DNA from: Triatoma infestans | Lineage: Eukaryota > Arthropoda > Insecta > Hemiptera > Reduviidae | Length of the DNA stretch: 64,000 nt | NCBI GenBank assembly: GCA_011037195.1 | Contig: JAAEAF010002334.1 | Coordinates: forward strand, 1 to 64,000 | Reading direction: 5' to 3' | Shown: one piece after another, positions 9,451 to 20,962 of the stretch | Layout: each line of letters opens with the position of its first letter | Position numbering within the stretch: the first letter of the stretch is position 1 | The notes under the pieces: generated by a model | What the model was told of the DNA's origin: nothing | The model's database searches: none | Seen by the model: the letters and a program-made list of their open reading frames with translations, nothing else | Made by a program: the position numbers and the translations under genes

Positions 9451-11114
9451 AGGGGAGTTAAAACAGACATTTTAAATTAACGAGTAATTTCACTAATTAA
9501 CACAATAAGTAAGTTATTGCTGTCTATTACGTCTATTACCGCTGAATGATTAATGAATTGGACAGTGTTTAATAGCATTTTACCCGAAGGTCAATGTTGG
9601 TTCTGACGTGGATGTCGTGCGTGTCTCGATAATTTGTATGTTCTCTATTCAACCAGATAATGTTAAATAAAAAGTATCTATAATCATTAATTATCTATCG
9701 ATTTTCGGAAAACATTCGCCTCAATTAATCATACCATTTTGTGGCATAAATTATTCCAACATTAAAATATATTTACATTAATGCCCGCTATAAACAATTA
9801 CTAAATAACGAGCATTGTAAATTGAAATTAAGAATGACTTGTGGTTTTTTTACACGGAGAATTTTGTTCTCTGGTAATATTCTGTTTGTTTTTTAGCCGA
9901 TTGATTTCTATACTATTAGAGATTAGGGTTTTGTAGGAATAAAAATAGATGAGAATATTGATATATATATTGGAGTTTGTTATTTGCAGATGATGTTATT
10001 TTATTGGCGGATTCACGAACAGATGTTCAGTTGAAATTAAATTGTGTACAAGTAAATATTGTATAAATAACTCTTTACAACTGAACAAAAGAAAAATAAT
10101 AAATTTCGTCACACTCTCTGGAAGTAAGAAAAATTATTCCAATTTAATACAATGGCCAGGTAATTGAATGTGTGAATAGGTACAATTATCGAAGTGTCCC
10201 ATTTAGATCGAAAAAAATTTTGATTGTTCTTCAGCAATTTACAAATAGAGGTCATAGCGCGGTGTCTTCTTCTTCTTGTAAAAAAAAAAAAAAAAATGAT
10301 AATATATTAAGTACAGGAAAATCGACAACTTGTAATGAAAAAATGAGGCTTTTTTAATGCATCCGAAATTTTGTCAGATACTTTACGTAAATCGAAAAGT
10401 TCTCACTGCTTGCATTAAAAGATTATTATTATTATTATTATAGCTAATTATTACGAGTAATCACTTTTTAATTATTGAAACTGGGATCAACCCCTGTGTA
10501 TATTTTCAATTACTGGTGTCATATCTTCAAAATGTTTGAAAACAGATCCCCAAAAATCTGAATTCATGAAATCCATCCCGATCTAATAGAATATAACAAA
10601 GTAAAATCACCACAATTATGATTATAGTCAGCCCAACTAAACTTCGTAACGTTGTAATTTTAAAGGCAATTTCTTGATTAAATTGTATCTGCAATTGATG
10701 TATGAGAAAGTTGTGTGAGTGTTTCACACCAAATTTTTTTTTTTAAGTTATTAATCACCATAGTAATCTACTATCTTTTCCAAATAATATAACTTCAAAT
10801 ATAATAAACCGTAATCAATAAAAAAATCTAATACATACAGTTATTGTGACAACTACTTTGGAAAAGAGGTAATACATTAATAATACATTAATTTTCTTGC
10901 AAAATAGCTCAGACTTCTGCCTTAAAAGTCCCATGGTTACTGCACCCAACCTATCACTTTTATATGAACTTACATTTTTTTCCTCAGCAATGTTGTTATT
11001 TGGGGAGTGTACTGTGGGCGTTGTAAAGTTAAGTCTTTCCTCTAAAGACCTACTACAGGGCACTATGCTGTTTTTATTATTGTAAATAAAAATCGATTCA
11101 CCAGCTTTTGTAAA
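9451..11114. other. AT-rich DNA with DR1 fragments; no gene
   Basis: No recognisable coding sequence. A reverse DR1 terminus lies at about 10700-10740 (GAGAAAGTTGTGTGAGTG then TTCACACC). 10970-11060 resembles DR1 interior. Simple repeats: A-run at 10279-10295 and (ATT)n at 10425-10440. Confidence 0.4.
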
Positions 11115-11185
11115 GCAAGAGATTAGCTCAATGGTAGCGCGCTGGACTAGCCACGAGGAGGTCTCGGGTCCTAATCCAGCTTGCT
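11115..11185 (+). pseudogene. tRNA-like sequence (tRNA pseudogene or SINE head)
   Basis: A box TAGCTCAATGG (11124-11134) matches the Pol III consensus. The B-box region GGTCCTAATCC is degenerate. GCAAG (11115-11119) pairs with CTTGC (11180-11184) as an acceptor-like stem, but the anticodon stem does not form. It abuts the 5' truncation of the LINE that follows. Confidence 0.45.
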
Positions 11186-11196
11186 CCCTTACATTT

Positions 11197-12282
11197 TCCG
11201 TTCATAAATTAAAATTATTAAATTTTTCGGATTCTGTTCTTTCATGGTTTAGTTCATATCTTTGTGGCCGAAAGCAGTTTGTGACTGATAGTAATGAAGA
11301 AAGATCTCCTTGGGATTCAGTTAATTCTGGTGTCCCGCAGGGTTCTGTTTTGGGACCTCTTTTATTTTGCTTGTATTTAAATGATCTGCCAAGAGTAATA
11401 AAGCATTGCAAACATGTGCTCTATGCTGATGATCTGTAAATATATTTACATTGTTTACCATCAGAATTAGAAGCTGGCATTGAGAAAGTTAAGCTTGGTG
11501 TGAATTCCATCCTTAGCTGGACACAGTCAAATTTTATTGCATTTAATATAACAAAATCAAAAGCAATGTTAATTGGCAGTAGAAAATATATAAATACAAT
11601 TAATTTAGACTTAATTTCCAAAATTACTGTTAATAACATAAATATATCTTATGTTACGACTGCGAAATGTTTAGGGGTGACGATTTCTAATACGTTATCT
11701 TGGAACAGCCATGTTAGTAATATTTGCAATAGTATTTATAAATCTCTATACCAGCTAAAACTCCATAAAAATATGTTGCCTATACCTCTCCGTAAACAGC
11801 TAGTTAGTACTCTCATATTTCCTCATTTTGATTACTGTTGCCTGGTATATGCTGATCTTACTTCGGAACTTAACACCAAACTCCAGAGATGACTTAACTC
11901 CTGTATCCGTTTTATATTAAATATTAGGAAAGACGAACATATTACACCACATTACTTTACTTTAAACTGGCTTACTGTTGACTACCGTAGAAAATACTTT
12001 ATGGGTAATTTCATATACCAATTGTATAGGATACAGACTCCAAAATACTTATATGACATGTTTACACAAAAAGCTGCACTAGACTTAAGAACCACAAGGA
12101 CTGTCGATTCCAGACTTTACATACAACCACATAGGACTGTAACGTATCAAAACTCTTTTACTGTTGCTGCCAGTAGACTTTGGAACGACTTACCTACTGA
12201 CTTGACCAACAAGAAATCACTGCCTAGTTTTAAGTTTTCCTATTACAATCATTTGTTTGAAATGTACAAAGGAGATTTTTAA
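11197..12282 (+). pseudogene. LINE reverse transcriptase C-terminal half with two nonsense codons
   Basis: One frame runs through the region, interrupted only by TAA at 11437-11439, right after the catalytic YADDL, and TGA at 11890-11892. RT motifs in order: [35 protein letters not shown] (palm), YADDL, then the thumb and C-terminal region with LGVTISNTLSWNSHV and FPHFDYCCLVY. The frame between 11893 and 12000 stays open, so the lesions are point mutations rather than frameshifts. Only the C-terminal portion of an ORF2 is present; endonuclease and upstream RT are lost by 5' truncation. Dead copy. Confidence 0.85.
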
Positions 12283-12587
12283 GTTTGTATATAGAAGTTA
12301 TTATTATTATTTTTTTCTTTTGTTTTATATTATTATGTTAATAATTATTATTACTATTATTATTATTATTATTATTATTTTATTAATTTATTATTATTAG
12401 TAATTTCTATAAATGTAAATATTTTATACAAAATTATAAATGTAAATAGTTATTAAGAATTTATTTCAGTTTAATCTCTCAGATCAGAGAAAATATTTTT
12501 AACATTGTACATTTTATTTGTTGCTCTTAAGGGACATAAGTTCCAGAGCATAATAAATTTATCTTTCTTTCTTTCTTTCTTTCTTTC
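11197..12587 (+). mobile_element. Non-LTR retrotransposon (Jockey/CR1-like), 5'-truncated
   Basis: Reverse transcriptase coding to 12282, then an AT-rich 3' region, a small stem (CTTA/TAAG in CTTAAGGGACATAAG, 12527-12541) and a (CTTT)n tail at 12563-12587. A stem close to a tandem-repeat tail is a common 3' end for this class. No target-site duplication was found. Confidence 0.75.
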
Positions 12588-12590
12588 CTA

Positions 12591-12730
12591 GGAGCCTCTA
12601 CAGCCCACTGTCAGGTGATGGGCAGTGTTGTGTGTAGCTAGAGAACACTGCTCGGACGCTGGCAGTGCACTGAAAGGCTCCGAGGTGCACAACAGATCTT
12701 TCAGGTCGCAGTGCATATCCCCTTAAAAAA
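12591..12730. other. Small structured (multi-hairpin) GC-rich segment
   Basis: GGAGCCT (12591-12597) pairs with AGGCTCC (12675-12681); inside, GCAGTGTT (12622-12629) pairs perfectly with AACACTGC (12644-12651). It starts just after the LINE tail and ends with GTCGCAGTGCATATCCCC. It may be a small foldback element or structured RNA; function unknown. Confidence 0.35.
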
Positions 12731-12884
12731 ACAAACAACAAACCGGAAATTTAACTTCTCAGAATAGACTTTTTAGTTTTTCGCAATTATTTCGGCAACG
12801 GCTCAAACGATTTCTCCTTCAAATCGTCGACGATTTGTTCTTCAAATGTTCTTCTTCCTCTTTTCCTACTCTCCCTTCTATTGG
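12731..12884 (-). repeat. DR1 fragment, reverse orientation
   Basis: AACCGGAAATTTAACTTCTC, GTTTTTCGCAATTATTTCG and ACGGCTCAAACGATTTC match the reverse complement of the DR1 'AAAATCGTTGGAGCCGTTTT ... CACTTCCGGTT' module. Borders uncertain. Confidence 0.5.
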
Positions 12885-13210
12885 ACCTACTTCTACTCCC
12901 TTGCCGAAAGGTTATACTATGCCTCCACATTATCCTGTAAAGCCCAGCCTCCTTCCCGCAGCCCTGTGCTCAGCATCTGCTCCTCTATCTCTTCACGTAT
13001 CTTCGGACTAATGTTCCTCGTTCATCCGGGGTTTCCACTTATTATCTCTTTTCGGCCATCTTTCCGGGGATATTCATCTATGGTGTCCATACCATTTTAG
13101 CTCCCTTTTTATAATTCTTTCCTCTATAGTCTCCTTTACTTTCATTTCCTTCCTTTTGTCTTTATTCTTGTCTTTTTCAAACATCCTCTCCAATAGATAA
13201 ATAATCTATT
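12885..13210 (-). pseudogene. LINE ORF C-terminal fragment (KWYGH motif)
   Basis: Minus-strand translation gives ERIIKRELKWYGH, then SPERWPKR and further pieces in other frames. The 'LKW(Y/F)GH ... M...RWP' signature is characteristic of the RT C-terminus of several LINE groups. Stops and frame changes interrupt it. 62128-62481 carries the related RLKWFGHVYRAGKE signature on the plus strand. Confidence 0.55.
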
Positions 13211-14437
13211 TCTACTGTTAGTTATATATATACCACTTTTATTTGATACACTTTGCGAAAAAATTGATTTTTGCTAAATTCTGATGGATCTGAAATACAC
13301 GACAGATTTATCTCTAATTTGCGCAACGAGTATTTTAAATGCGTGATGATATAGCTGCCATGGATCTACAATGTACTTTCAGCAATAATATTCTCTTATT
13401 TCTTAAAAATCAACAATGTAATGGGAACTTTGATTTTTAGATTTAGAGCTGTGAAATTAGGCCCAACTTTTAAACTCAAATTTTGAGAATAATTTACTGC
13501 CTGAATAATACTAAGGACAACTGCACGTTTAGTAAATCTGTTCAATTTGAAAATTTCTCGATTAGAACTGTGAGACACGCGGTAAGATTAATAAAGTCGT
13601 TGGAGAGTTTTTAATAAATGTTACAATTAAAACATGTGTTGTAAATTTTAATTTTGTCTCATAGAAATAAAATTTAATTAAATTATTTATTTTTACTTTT
13701 TTGTGTTATAATTTGATTTACAGTCCCTTGTTATACTTTATTTAACGGAATAATCCTATGTGACCTGGTGAACCTCTTCTGCCTATCTCCTTTACTCGCT
13801 CTGCTCTCTTCTTTTTTTTTCAATTAAACTTGGAAAAGTTTATGTTTTACTGTACAGTGGGACAGAGTGCGTCAGTTGTCCTTGTTGGTATAAGGTCCCC
13901 TAACGGGAAATCTTGTAACTACATCTTATTTTCTCCTTGCGTGGAAATGTGATCTCCCAAACAACCTCTCTCTGTTTTTTCCTTTTTTTTACTTTTACGT
14001 TACATTACAATTTTCCTTTTCCGTATGTGTAGGAAAAGTTGAAAAAGAAATCTTCAACCAACAACCTTGTATTCACTGATTATAACCAGATGAATTTAGT
14101 TCGCAAAGTTAGATATTTACACATTTTTCAAACACTAATGGTTCTAAAAATACTATTATTTTTTTTATAAGAACATAAAGAATACAATTTTACACTGAAG
14201 AAAGCAAAAAAAAAATTGCCAGAACGTCGTGAAAATTTTTGAAAGTAGATTTATAGTATTTATAGACTTCCGTTAAATAACGGCCAAAAAAATCGTCATA
14301 AAAATGAAAATAAATCACATTCTAAAACTGAAATATCATTTCCCGTCAGCGGATTTTCTTCAAACTTTTTTTTATAAGTCTGAAATCATCATTTCCGCAA
14401 ATTTTCCAAAATTGTAATTTTATGATTATACTGGGCA
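13211..14437. other. AT-rich DNA, DR1 traces at 14280-14400
   Basis: No recognisable gene. 14280-14365 holds a weak DR1 module (AAAAATCGTCATAAAAATG, CATTTCCCGTCAGCGG, ATTTTCTTCAAAC). The rest, including T-rich 13800-14000, is unassigned. Confidence 0.4.
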
Positions 14438-15375
14438 ACTTAGTTCAGGCACCCTATACAAAAGAGTCAGGCTACATTTCAGCATATTACATAAGATTTT
14501 AAATTAATAACTACAAATAAAGAGACAGTGAAGGTAGAATAGCATCAATTCTATTATAAATAACTAAAAGTTAATAGCTAATAGCACAACAAAAACTACA
14601 ACCCTAAAATTTAAAATAAACTAAAGCTACAAGTTATAAGAATAAAGGAAAATACAAAATGAACGAAAAATTACTAATTTCAGACAATATAAGTAAATGA
14701 AGATAATAAGTAAGATAAGAAAATGATGAGAAGCATTATAAAAGGTGCAATATAGTTATACAAAAGTGTATCAAAATGAAAAAAAAAGATAAAAAGCAAC
14801 TTGCATGAGAAGGTGTAAGTAGAAGTCAGCTACTTTGCAGTTATAAGTTTAACAGTAAATATTAATAATTATACATTGATAACAATTCTAAAAGAATATA
14901 TTCTAATTTAAGTATCACGTTCAATTATAACAGAGTAACTTAATGATAGAGATAGTAATGAAGTTTCTATCGATTATGTATTTATTCATTTATAATAAAA
15001 GATCTAACTTTAAGGCAATTAGTTATGTAGTAGTAGAGATTCTTTATTTGGGCGTCACTGTTTGAGGAAAGTATAGTGGGAAACTGGTCTGGCGTTATGG
15101 AGGTAACAAAAGGGATGTAGTGGTTACGAATAGGAGAATATATTGGACAGACAACAATTAAATGGTACAGATCTTCTAAAATGTTAAGATTACAAATGGA
15201 GCAGATTTCACGGGGATTAATTAAATAGACAGAATTTTTGCAAGTTATTTTAATTTGGTAACCTCCGATAGTTTTAGTTGAGCATATACCCTTGTTATGT
15301 TAAACGGCTCTTTTGTATGGGGATCTCCCCAAAAGCAAATAAATATATACTATACTATACTTAGTTCAGGCACCC
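14438..15375 (+). mobile_element. LINE insertion with 5' inversion and 17-bp target-site duplication
   Basis: ACTTAGTTCAGGCACCC occurs at 14438-14454 and again, perfectly, at 15359-15375. The 3' end, with GGGGATCTCCCC and a (TATAC)n-like tail, is in plus orientation next to the right duplication. Most of the insert (14455 to about 15305) carries LINE coding sequence on the minus strand. Both segments contain the same CTCTTTTGTAT string in opposite orientations. This is the outcome expected of twin priming during LINE integration. Confidence 0.75.
15010..15296 (-). pseudogene. LINE ORF C-terminus with Cys/His motif (inverted part)
   Basis: An open minus-strand frame includes TIGGYQIKITCKN, INPREICSICNLNILEDLYH and then VVCPIYSPIRNHYIPF. 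The CX2C...H...C pattern with CPIY is the zinc-knuckle-like end found after RT/RNase H in many LINEs. It has no initiation codon and is only the very end of an ORF. Confidence 0.65.
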
Positions 15376-16384
15376 AAATGGCTGTTAAATTCCGCCCATT
15401 GCCAAATCTTTCTAGAACGTCTGTCTGATCTTTGAAGCTTCCGCGGCACTTCGGGTAGAGATGTGCCAGTGGTTTGGTATAACCCGAAGTTTCGCTGATA
15501 TTTCATTAGGTTTCAGCAGGGTTGAAATGGGTTTCTATTGTTAAGGACTGTTTTTCCCATGATAAAGATACGTATACCTAGATTTATAATTATGAATCCG
15601 ATTGGCCAACCAAGATGGCGTATTAATTAAATAAAATAAAAGATAGATTAAGTAAATGGAAATAAAAAATATATGAAAAAGTTCTGGGGTTCTCAACATT
15701 TCGCGCAAATTGAAGGGAATAAAATATGATTTACAAAAATTACACTAATTTAGAAACACTATAAAACAGTCGATCAAAATCTACGTTGAATTTATTATCA
15801 AATCACAATTAAGTCAATTTTGGTAAATTTAGAAGATTAAAACTACTACTAACTACTAAGTATATTGGACAAACAAGACAACAGCTATAGAAGTGTCTGG
15901 ACCACCACATTATTTTGTAAAGGTAGTTGTGCGTAAACTACAAGAGATGTGGACGGAAAATGTTATTAGAAAATGAGTATATACACCAGTTAAGACACCA
16001 GCCAAACTACAGGAAGGTTATTTTCCCTCTCTTCTCCCTGCTCATCCCACAAGTATCTCCAATTTCCACAAAGCCACTCTACTAGGGGGATTGCTAATTC
16101 ACAGTAGTTGTAATCCCCAGTAGACCGCGCACAGTATAAAGTTAGAGAATGAAGACTGTAAGTGCCCCATCTGTAGAGCTAAAATTGAACTACTACCATA
16201 CTTTGTGTACAGCTACAGTTATTATTTTAATAGAATCCATTGTTGAATCTCTATTTAATGTTTCAATCCTCTTTAATACTGATTACATCAACACATACAT
16301 TAGATATTAAGGAGTATATAGAAAGCATTAAAATAGAAGAAGGTCCTCCGTTTTGCCAAACCATTTATCGTGTTACTGCTGTTA
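15376..16384. other. Unassigned DNA; possible GIY-YIG trace at 15857
   Basis: A short reading, KYIGQTRQQL, at 15857-15887 resembles the GIY-YIG motif of Penelope-like elements but is too short to assign. 16020-16140 is GC-richer without identifiable content. Confidence 0.3.
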
Positions 16385-17060
16385 ACAGGAAGTATTGCAA
16401 TCGTCAGTCAATTTTAGAAATTCGAATTTGCCCAGGAAATACATGTTTTGAGATTACCCGAATAAGGAAAACAAAAAGTTATTTACGAATGGTCGTCTAT
16501 AATGGTCGTACGGAAGGGATTGCATTTCCCTTTCCATCTCTTTCACTCTCTATCTCTTTCTGTGTTTGGCGGAGAACAAAATATCTCAAAAGCAACAAAA
16601 AAACTCAATTAACTCAATATTTCATTTACATATCTTGAAACTCGAAATTCGTTCCAAATTTATTAAACTAAAGTGGTTATCGTATTGAATTATTATTACT
16701 TTATGTTACTCCTGGTAAGGAAGAGGAAGGACTGCGATCATGTCAAATTTTCGAAATTGAGTCTTTACCGGAAATAGATGTTATGAGAGGTGCTCTGAAT
16801 ACGAAAAATATGTTTTTAGAGTATGTATGTAACAGAATGTACCACGTATAGAAGAAGTCGCAGGAAGCTCAAACTTGGCATTCCATGTAGGTGCTACCAC
16901 CGCGAACATTTCGGTCAAAATCCATCAACAGCAGCTTTACTGTATGGTTTTTTTTTTCGGTTTTTCATGATTTTCTCGAAAACGGCTCCAACGATTTCCT
17001 TTAAACTATACACATAAATATCTATCACTTTTATTTGAAACATTTGTGTAAATAACATAA
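16385..17060 (-). repeat. DR1 copies, reverse orientation
   Basis: Fragment at 16388-16465 (GGAAGTATTGCAATCGT, GGAAATACATGTTTTGAG) and a longer copy at about 16722-17055 (ATCATGTCAAATTTTCGAA, GCAGGAAGCTCAAACTTGG, GGTCAAAATCCATCAAC, TTTTCTCGAAAACGGC). The 132-codon ORF at 16240-16638 runs through the first and is judged fortuitous. Confidence 0.65.
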
Positions 17061-17885
17061 CCATTATTATTACTTCATAATGTGTAATATTACTTACATG
17101 AATGTCTTTGACCTAACAAGTTATAGCGGCATCAATTTCGTTTCGCTATAAAGTGTATACAAAAACACGTAATGAAATCCGTTTCTTGTAAATTCGATGG
17201 ACAGTCTTCACATGCAATATTAGTAAATTCTTGCTTTGAAATGCATAAAGAACTCCATTTCTCATGATATACTCAAATTGGGCGATTTCCAACGATATTT
17301 CCCTTGCATAGAAGCGTTGAACTCATATTGAATTAAACTTATCCGATCCTTATTTAAAAGCGGATGATATACGATGAAAACGTCTATAAACGAAAGAATA
17401 AAAACGAACCTCATTCTTTATTCTGGAACTATAAAACCTATCTATATTATTCCTTATTTCAAATAGATAAGATTTTTCCAATTTCCATTCAAATGTCACT
17501 ACAAGCTTTTCAACCTGTTGTTTACATTTTCCTCTCTCACTCTGCTGAACTTGTTCAGATTGAATCATCAAAAAAGTAGTAGAGAATGGGAAAGAAGAAA
17601 AGCATTTCCTATTTCCTCTTTTTCCTTTCCTTTATTTACAGTTTCTGTTTCTCTTTGGATCCTGCAAATCCTTGGGATATAGAGAACATCTAAACAAGCT
17701 TATTTCACCTTGAAATTCTCTTCTTTTTCATCTTCTTTTTTATTTACCATCTTTATTAAAATGTTTTCTTACTTCCTTCTCCCCCTGTGAGCGAAAGGTG
17801 TCATATCTCTGCGGGGTTTTTTAGCCAGGTTACTGTACCAATTATGATTGACTCCAAGAATGTTTTTATCTCAAAAAAATTGTTT

Positions 17886-17921
<36 letters not shown>

Positions 17922-18399
17922 CGTGTTTATGATAGTTGTTCAATAAGTCAAAAGAAAAAAGAAAAGTGTTAATCAAAAGAAATATCTAAAAACAACAATA
18001 TTTTCAGTATCAGAAGTTGGTATCCCTGTAATTAGTTTAAAACAGCTCAATATATTTATAGCCTCTATCATACATTTAACGATGTCTTAAATCCTTTAGA
18101 AATGTGCACTCTGGAAAAACAGCAGCGATCAGTTGATACGATTTCTGGTTCTGAGGGTTGGAAACTATTCGAAATTTGCCCACACATGAAAAGAATCATG
18201 TGAACTTGTTGCTGGTGGGGACGTTGATTTAAACATGTAGGTCTGATTTGCAACGTGAGGACGATTAATCAAAATCGCCTATTCACAGCAATCAACATTT
18301 AGTCAAAATTCCAATTTCTAATAAAATTGTTTTAATTTATTTCGGAGAATCGCTATAAGAGAAAGACGATATACAAATTTCCAGAATTCTAGATTATTT
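17061..18399. other. AT-rich DNA with (AT)n(GT)n at 17886-17922
   Basis: No gene identified. On the plus strand, 18092-18200 reads as an unusual open stretch (MCTLEKQQRSVDT, SGSEGWKLFEICPHMKR) after AATCCTTTAG, which could be a degraded exon or element ORF, but I recognise no family. Rest unassigned. Confidence 0.35.
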
Positions 18400-19080
18400 C
18401 TGTAATTTTTTTTTTCTTTCTCATACTGCTCGAAAAAAAGAAATATTGCGACCAAAATTCAAATTTTTAAAATTGAGTTTTCACCGGAAATACGAGTACA
18501 TATATTGAAGAAATTCTCTACGTACAAAAGAAATGGAATCAGTGAATGGTCCGTATGTGTGTTTGTGAACAATATATCTATATAAACAAAACAAAAAAAC
18601 GGAAAATCACGGGAAGCTTAAACTTGGTATTCCATGTGACACGAAGATTTCGGTCAAAATCCATCAACCGGAAGTATGACTTTTCTGAATGATTTTCTTT
18701 TTCCAGTTTTTCTCGATTTTCTTCTCAAAAACGGCTCCAACGATTTTCTCTGAACATCATATACAGCCAGTTATGCAATAAATAAATACTAACACTTTTA
18801 TTTTAAACATTTTTCCACCACTTCAGGACAATACATGGTTCTGCTAACTACGCAATATTAATATGCATTAAAAGCATCGCTAAAATTCCAAATTTTAAAG
18901 AAAAATTGGCTAACTGGAAGTGCGACTGTACGAACAGGTTTTTCAAATTTTCTCATTAACGACCATAATGATTCTCTCAAAACTTTGAATACTAACGGCA
19001 GAGATACCATTGCATACTAACACTGCTCACAAACAGGCCTATCACTTTTATTTGAAACATTTTTCCAAAAAAATTTTTTT
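18400..19080 (-). repeat. DR1 copy, reverse orientation, long form
   Basis: Contains reversed DR1 landmarks in order: TTTTTCTTTCTCATACTGC, TTGAGTTTTCACCGGAAATA, GGAAGCTTAAACTTGG, TCAACCGGAAGTATGAC, TTTTCTCAAAAACGGC, CACTTTTATTTTAAACATTT, then a second module from 18890 to 19080, showing the internal module duplication of the long form. Confidence 0.7.
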
Positions 19081-19242
19081 CTTGATGGGTGTGCAGAATT
19101 TGTGAGGTTAAATTACAAATGTTATAGGGGTTAGGTCAAAGTTATTGGCCCGCTCTTCTGGCCTGTAATGTAATCATTCTCCTGGATTGATAGTTTGGTA
19201 GATATTTGTTCTCTTCCACCACCTCTAGATTTATGTTAAAAA

Positions 19243-19385
19243 AAAAAGGGGCCAAGCCCCTTTTTCTACCAAGGTTCATTACTCCATAAGCTTTGAAGGA
19301 GTAACGAACCTGAAGAAGCTCATTGAAATAAGGGCGCAAGTCCGTGTCTAGCAAACCATTGACGTGGTCTCTACCCGGAAAATCA
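19243..19385. repeat. Compact multi-hairpin repeat, copy 1
   Basis: Nested foldbacks: AAAAAGGGGC/GCCCCTTTTT (19243-19265); GGTTCATTACTCC with GGAGTAACGAACC (19273-19310); GCTCATT with AATAAGGGC (19318-19335). The right end (CAAACCATTGACGTGGTC, CTACCCGG) matches, in reverse complement, the left end of the copy at 27139-27275. A hammerhead-like CCTGAAGA precedes the last hairpin, but GAAAC is changed to GCAAG. Confidence 0.5.
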
Positions 19386-19891
19386 TGTATATTTTAGTGT
19401 TTCTATTTATTTCACATCTGAAACATAAAATTCATTAATTGCATTTTATGAACAATTTTCCCGATCTAATTAATTTAACAAATTTTCTCGTTTAAAATTT
19501 GTTAATAAATTTTATATTAAAGGTAAATTTCCACCATGCAAGCGAGATTGTAATCAAAATAATCAAAAACAATAGTCAATTAATTAGCTGGAAACATAAT
19601 TGATATAACAATTAGAATTACAGATAAAGTTTCCACTTTATGCTTACTTGGAATCAGCTGATATTTTTATTGGGAATAGATTTTAATTGCATTTCTGTCC
19701 ATACAGAATAATGTTGACCTTGTTCACTAAAATGATATAGTGCTTTTACTATCTGTGAGTTAGTGAAGTCTTAGTGTTGTTATCAGACAATTAGACAAAC
19801 TGTAGGGTTTGAATAAAATAATTAAAATCTATTTAAGTAAGGGAAACATTCTTAATTTAATAATTTTAGATACAGCATTTAAAAAGAAAAT
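19386..19891. other. AT-rich DNA, nothing recognised
   Basis: Low-GC sequence without ORF, RNA or repeat landmark between the hairpin repeat and the next DR1 copy. Confidence 0.5.
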
Positions 19892-20609
19892 AATCTGGTG
19901 TGAAACAATCACACAACTTTCTCTTAATGCAATTTACATAGTTACAATTACTTGATAGATCCGTGCCCTGTACCATGTTCATGAAACCTCCAATGGAGGA
20001 AATTACAGGAAGCCCAAAAACACATTCCATAAATTCGCACTGCAATCAACCAATTTTCTTCAAACAAGATTAATTTTAGCAGCACATTTAATATATTTTA
20101 TTATATATAGATGTAGCGTTTCAGAGAAAATGCTAACCCCTACCTCCTCTTAAATGAATTATTTTAGAAAATGTTTCGGTAAACGCACTTCCGGTCATCC
20201 AATTTAACAATTAGATTTCCACAACATATTCAATTCTAATTTATATTATTGTGTAATAACTGAAATAGCACTTTAGAGGAAACCATAATCCCACCCCACC
20301 TCCAAAAGAGCCCTTAAATGAGTTTTCCCGGAGAAAAGTTTCAAATTAAAGTAGTCAACTTTTTTGTAAGTGTAGTTGATATGCCACGTTTAAAGTAAAG
20401 CATTGGAGCCATTTTTGAGAAAATCACAAAAACTGAACAAAGCCATTCAGTACAGTGGCACTTCCGGTTGAATCATTTTGCCCGAAATCTTTTGTTTGAT
20501 GCGGTGATAGTATCTAAACGGAATACCAAATTTAAGCGTCCTGCCACTTTTCGTTTTTGAGGTATTCTTTTCACAACATCCATCCATACATCCATCCATA
20601 CACATCCAT

Positions 20610-20646
<37 letters not shown>

Positions 20647-20757
20647 ATTTTCTAAAAACCAATTTTTTGGGCTCAAAGGACCTCAAAACGAATAAATCAG
20701 GTAAAAACTCGATTCGAAAATTTGGCACGATTACAATATTTCACTCTTACTATGAGG
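19892..20757 (+). repeat. DR1 dispersed repeat, long copy with internal microsatellite
   Basis: Left end AATCTGGTGTGAAACAATC and ACAACTTTCTCTTAATGC; two internal modules (CACTTCCGGTCATCC at 20188 and CACTTCCGGTTGAATC at 20459, about 271 bp apart); GATGCGGTGATAGTATC; TTTTTGAGGTATTC; then a (CATC)n(CA)n microsatellite at 20578-20643 at the usual CA-rich site; right end GGCACGATTACAATATTTC. Another left end starts at about 20768. Confidence 0.8.
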
Positions 20758-20962
20758 GAATGTTTAAAAATTTGGTATGAAACACTCACATGACTTCATA
20801 TTACTGGAATTTGCTGCTTTAGACGGCAAATTACCATCAAATTTATAATTCTAACTGGAGGTTTATTCTCTTTAATATCAATTAGGAGATTCTTTTATTT
20901 ATTGTGATGTGATGGCAAGAAGAAAGAAGATATCATTTTTAAATAATAAATAAATCTAAAAA

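Noticed and set aside
15857..15915. KYIGQTRQQL as a third Penelope-like GIY-YIG domain
   Set aside because: Only about ten residues match and the following frame breaks at once; not enough to call an element.
16240..16638. 132-codon plus-strand ORF, superficially a small protein
   Set aside because: It starts at TTG and runs through reversed DR1 text (GGAAGTATTGCAATCGT); similar DR1 copies elsewhere lack the frame.
20447..20728. Minus-strand ORF with CVCVCVC
   Set aside because: Product of translating the (CA)n microsatellite within DR1.
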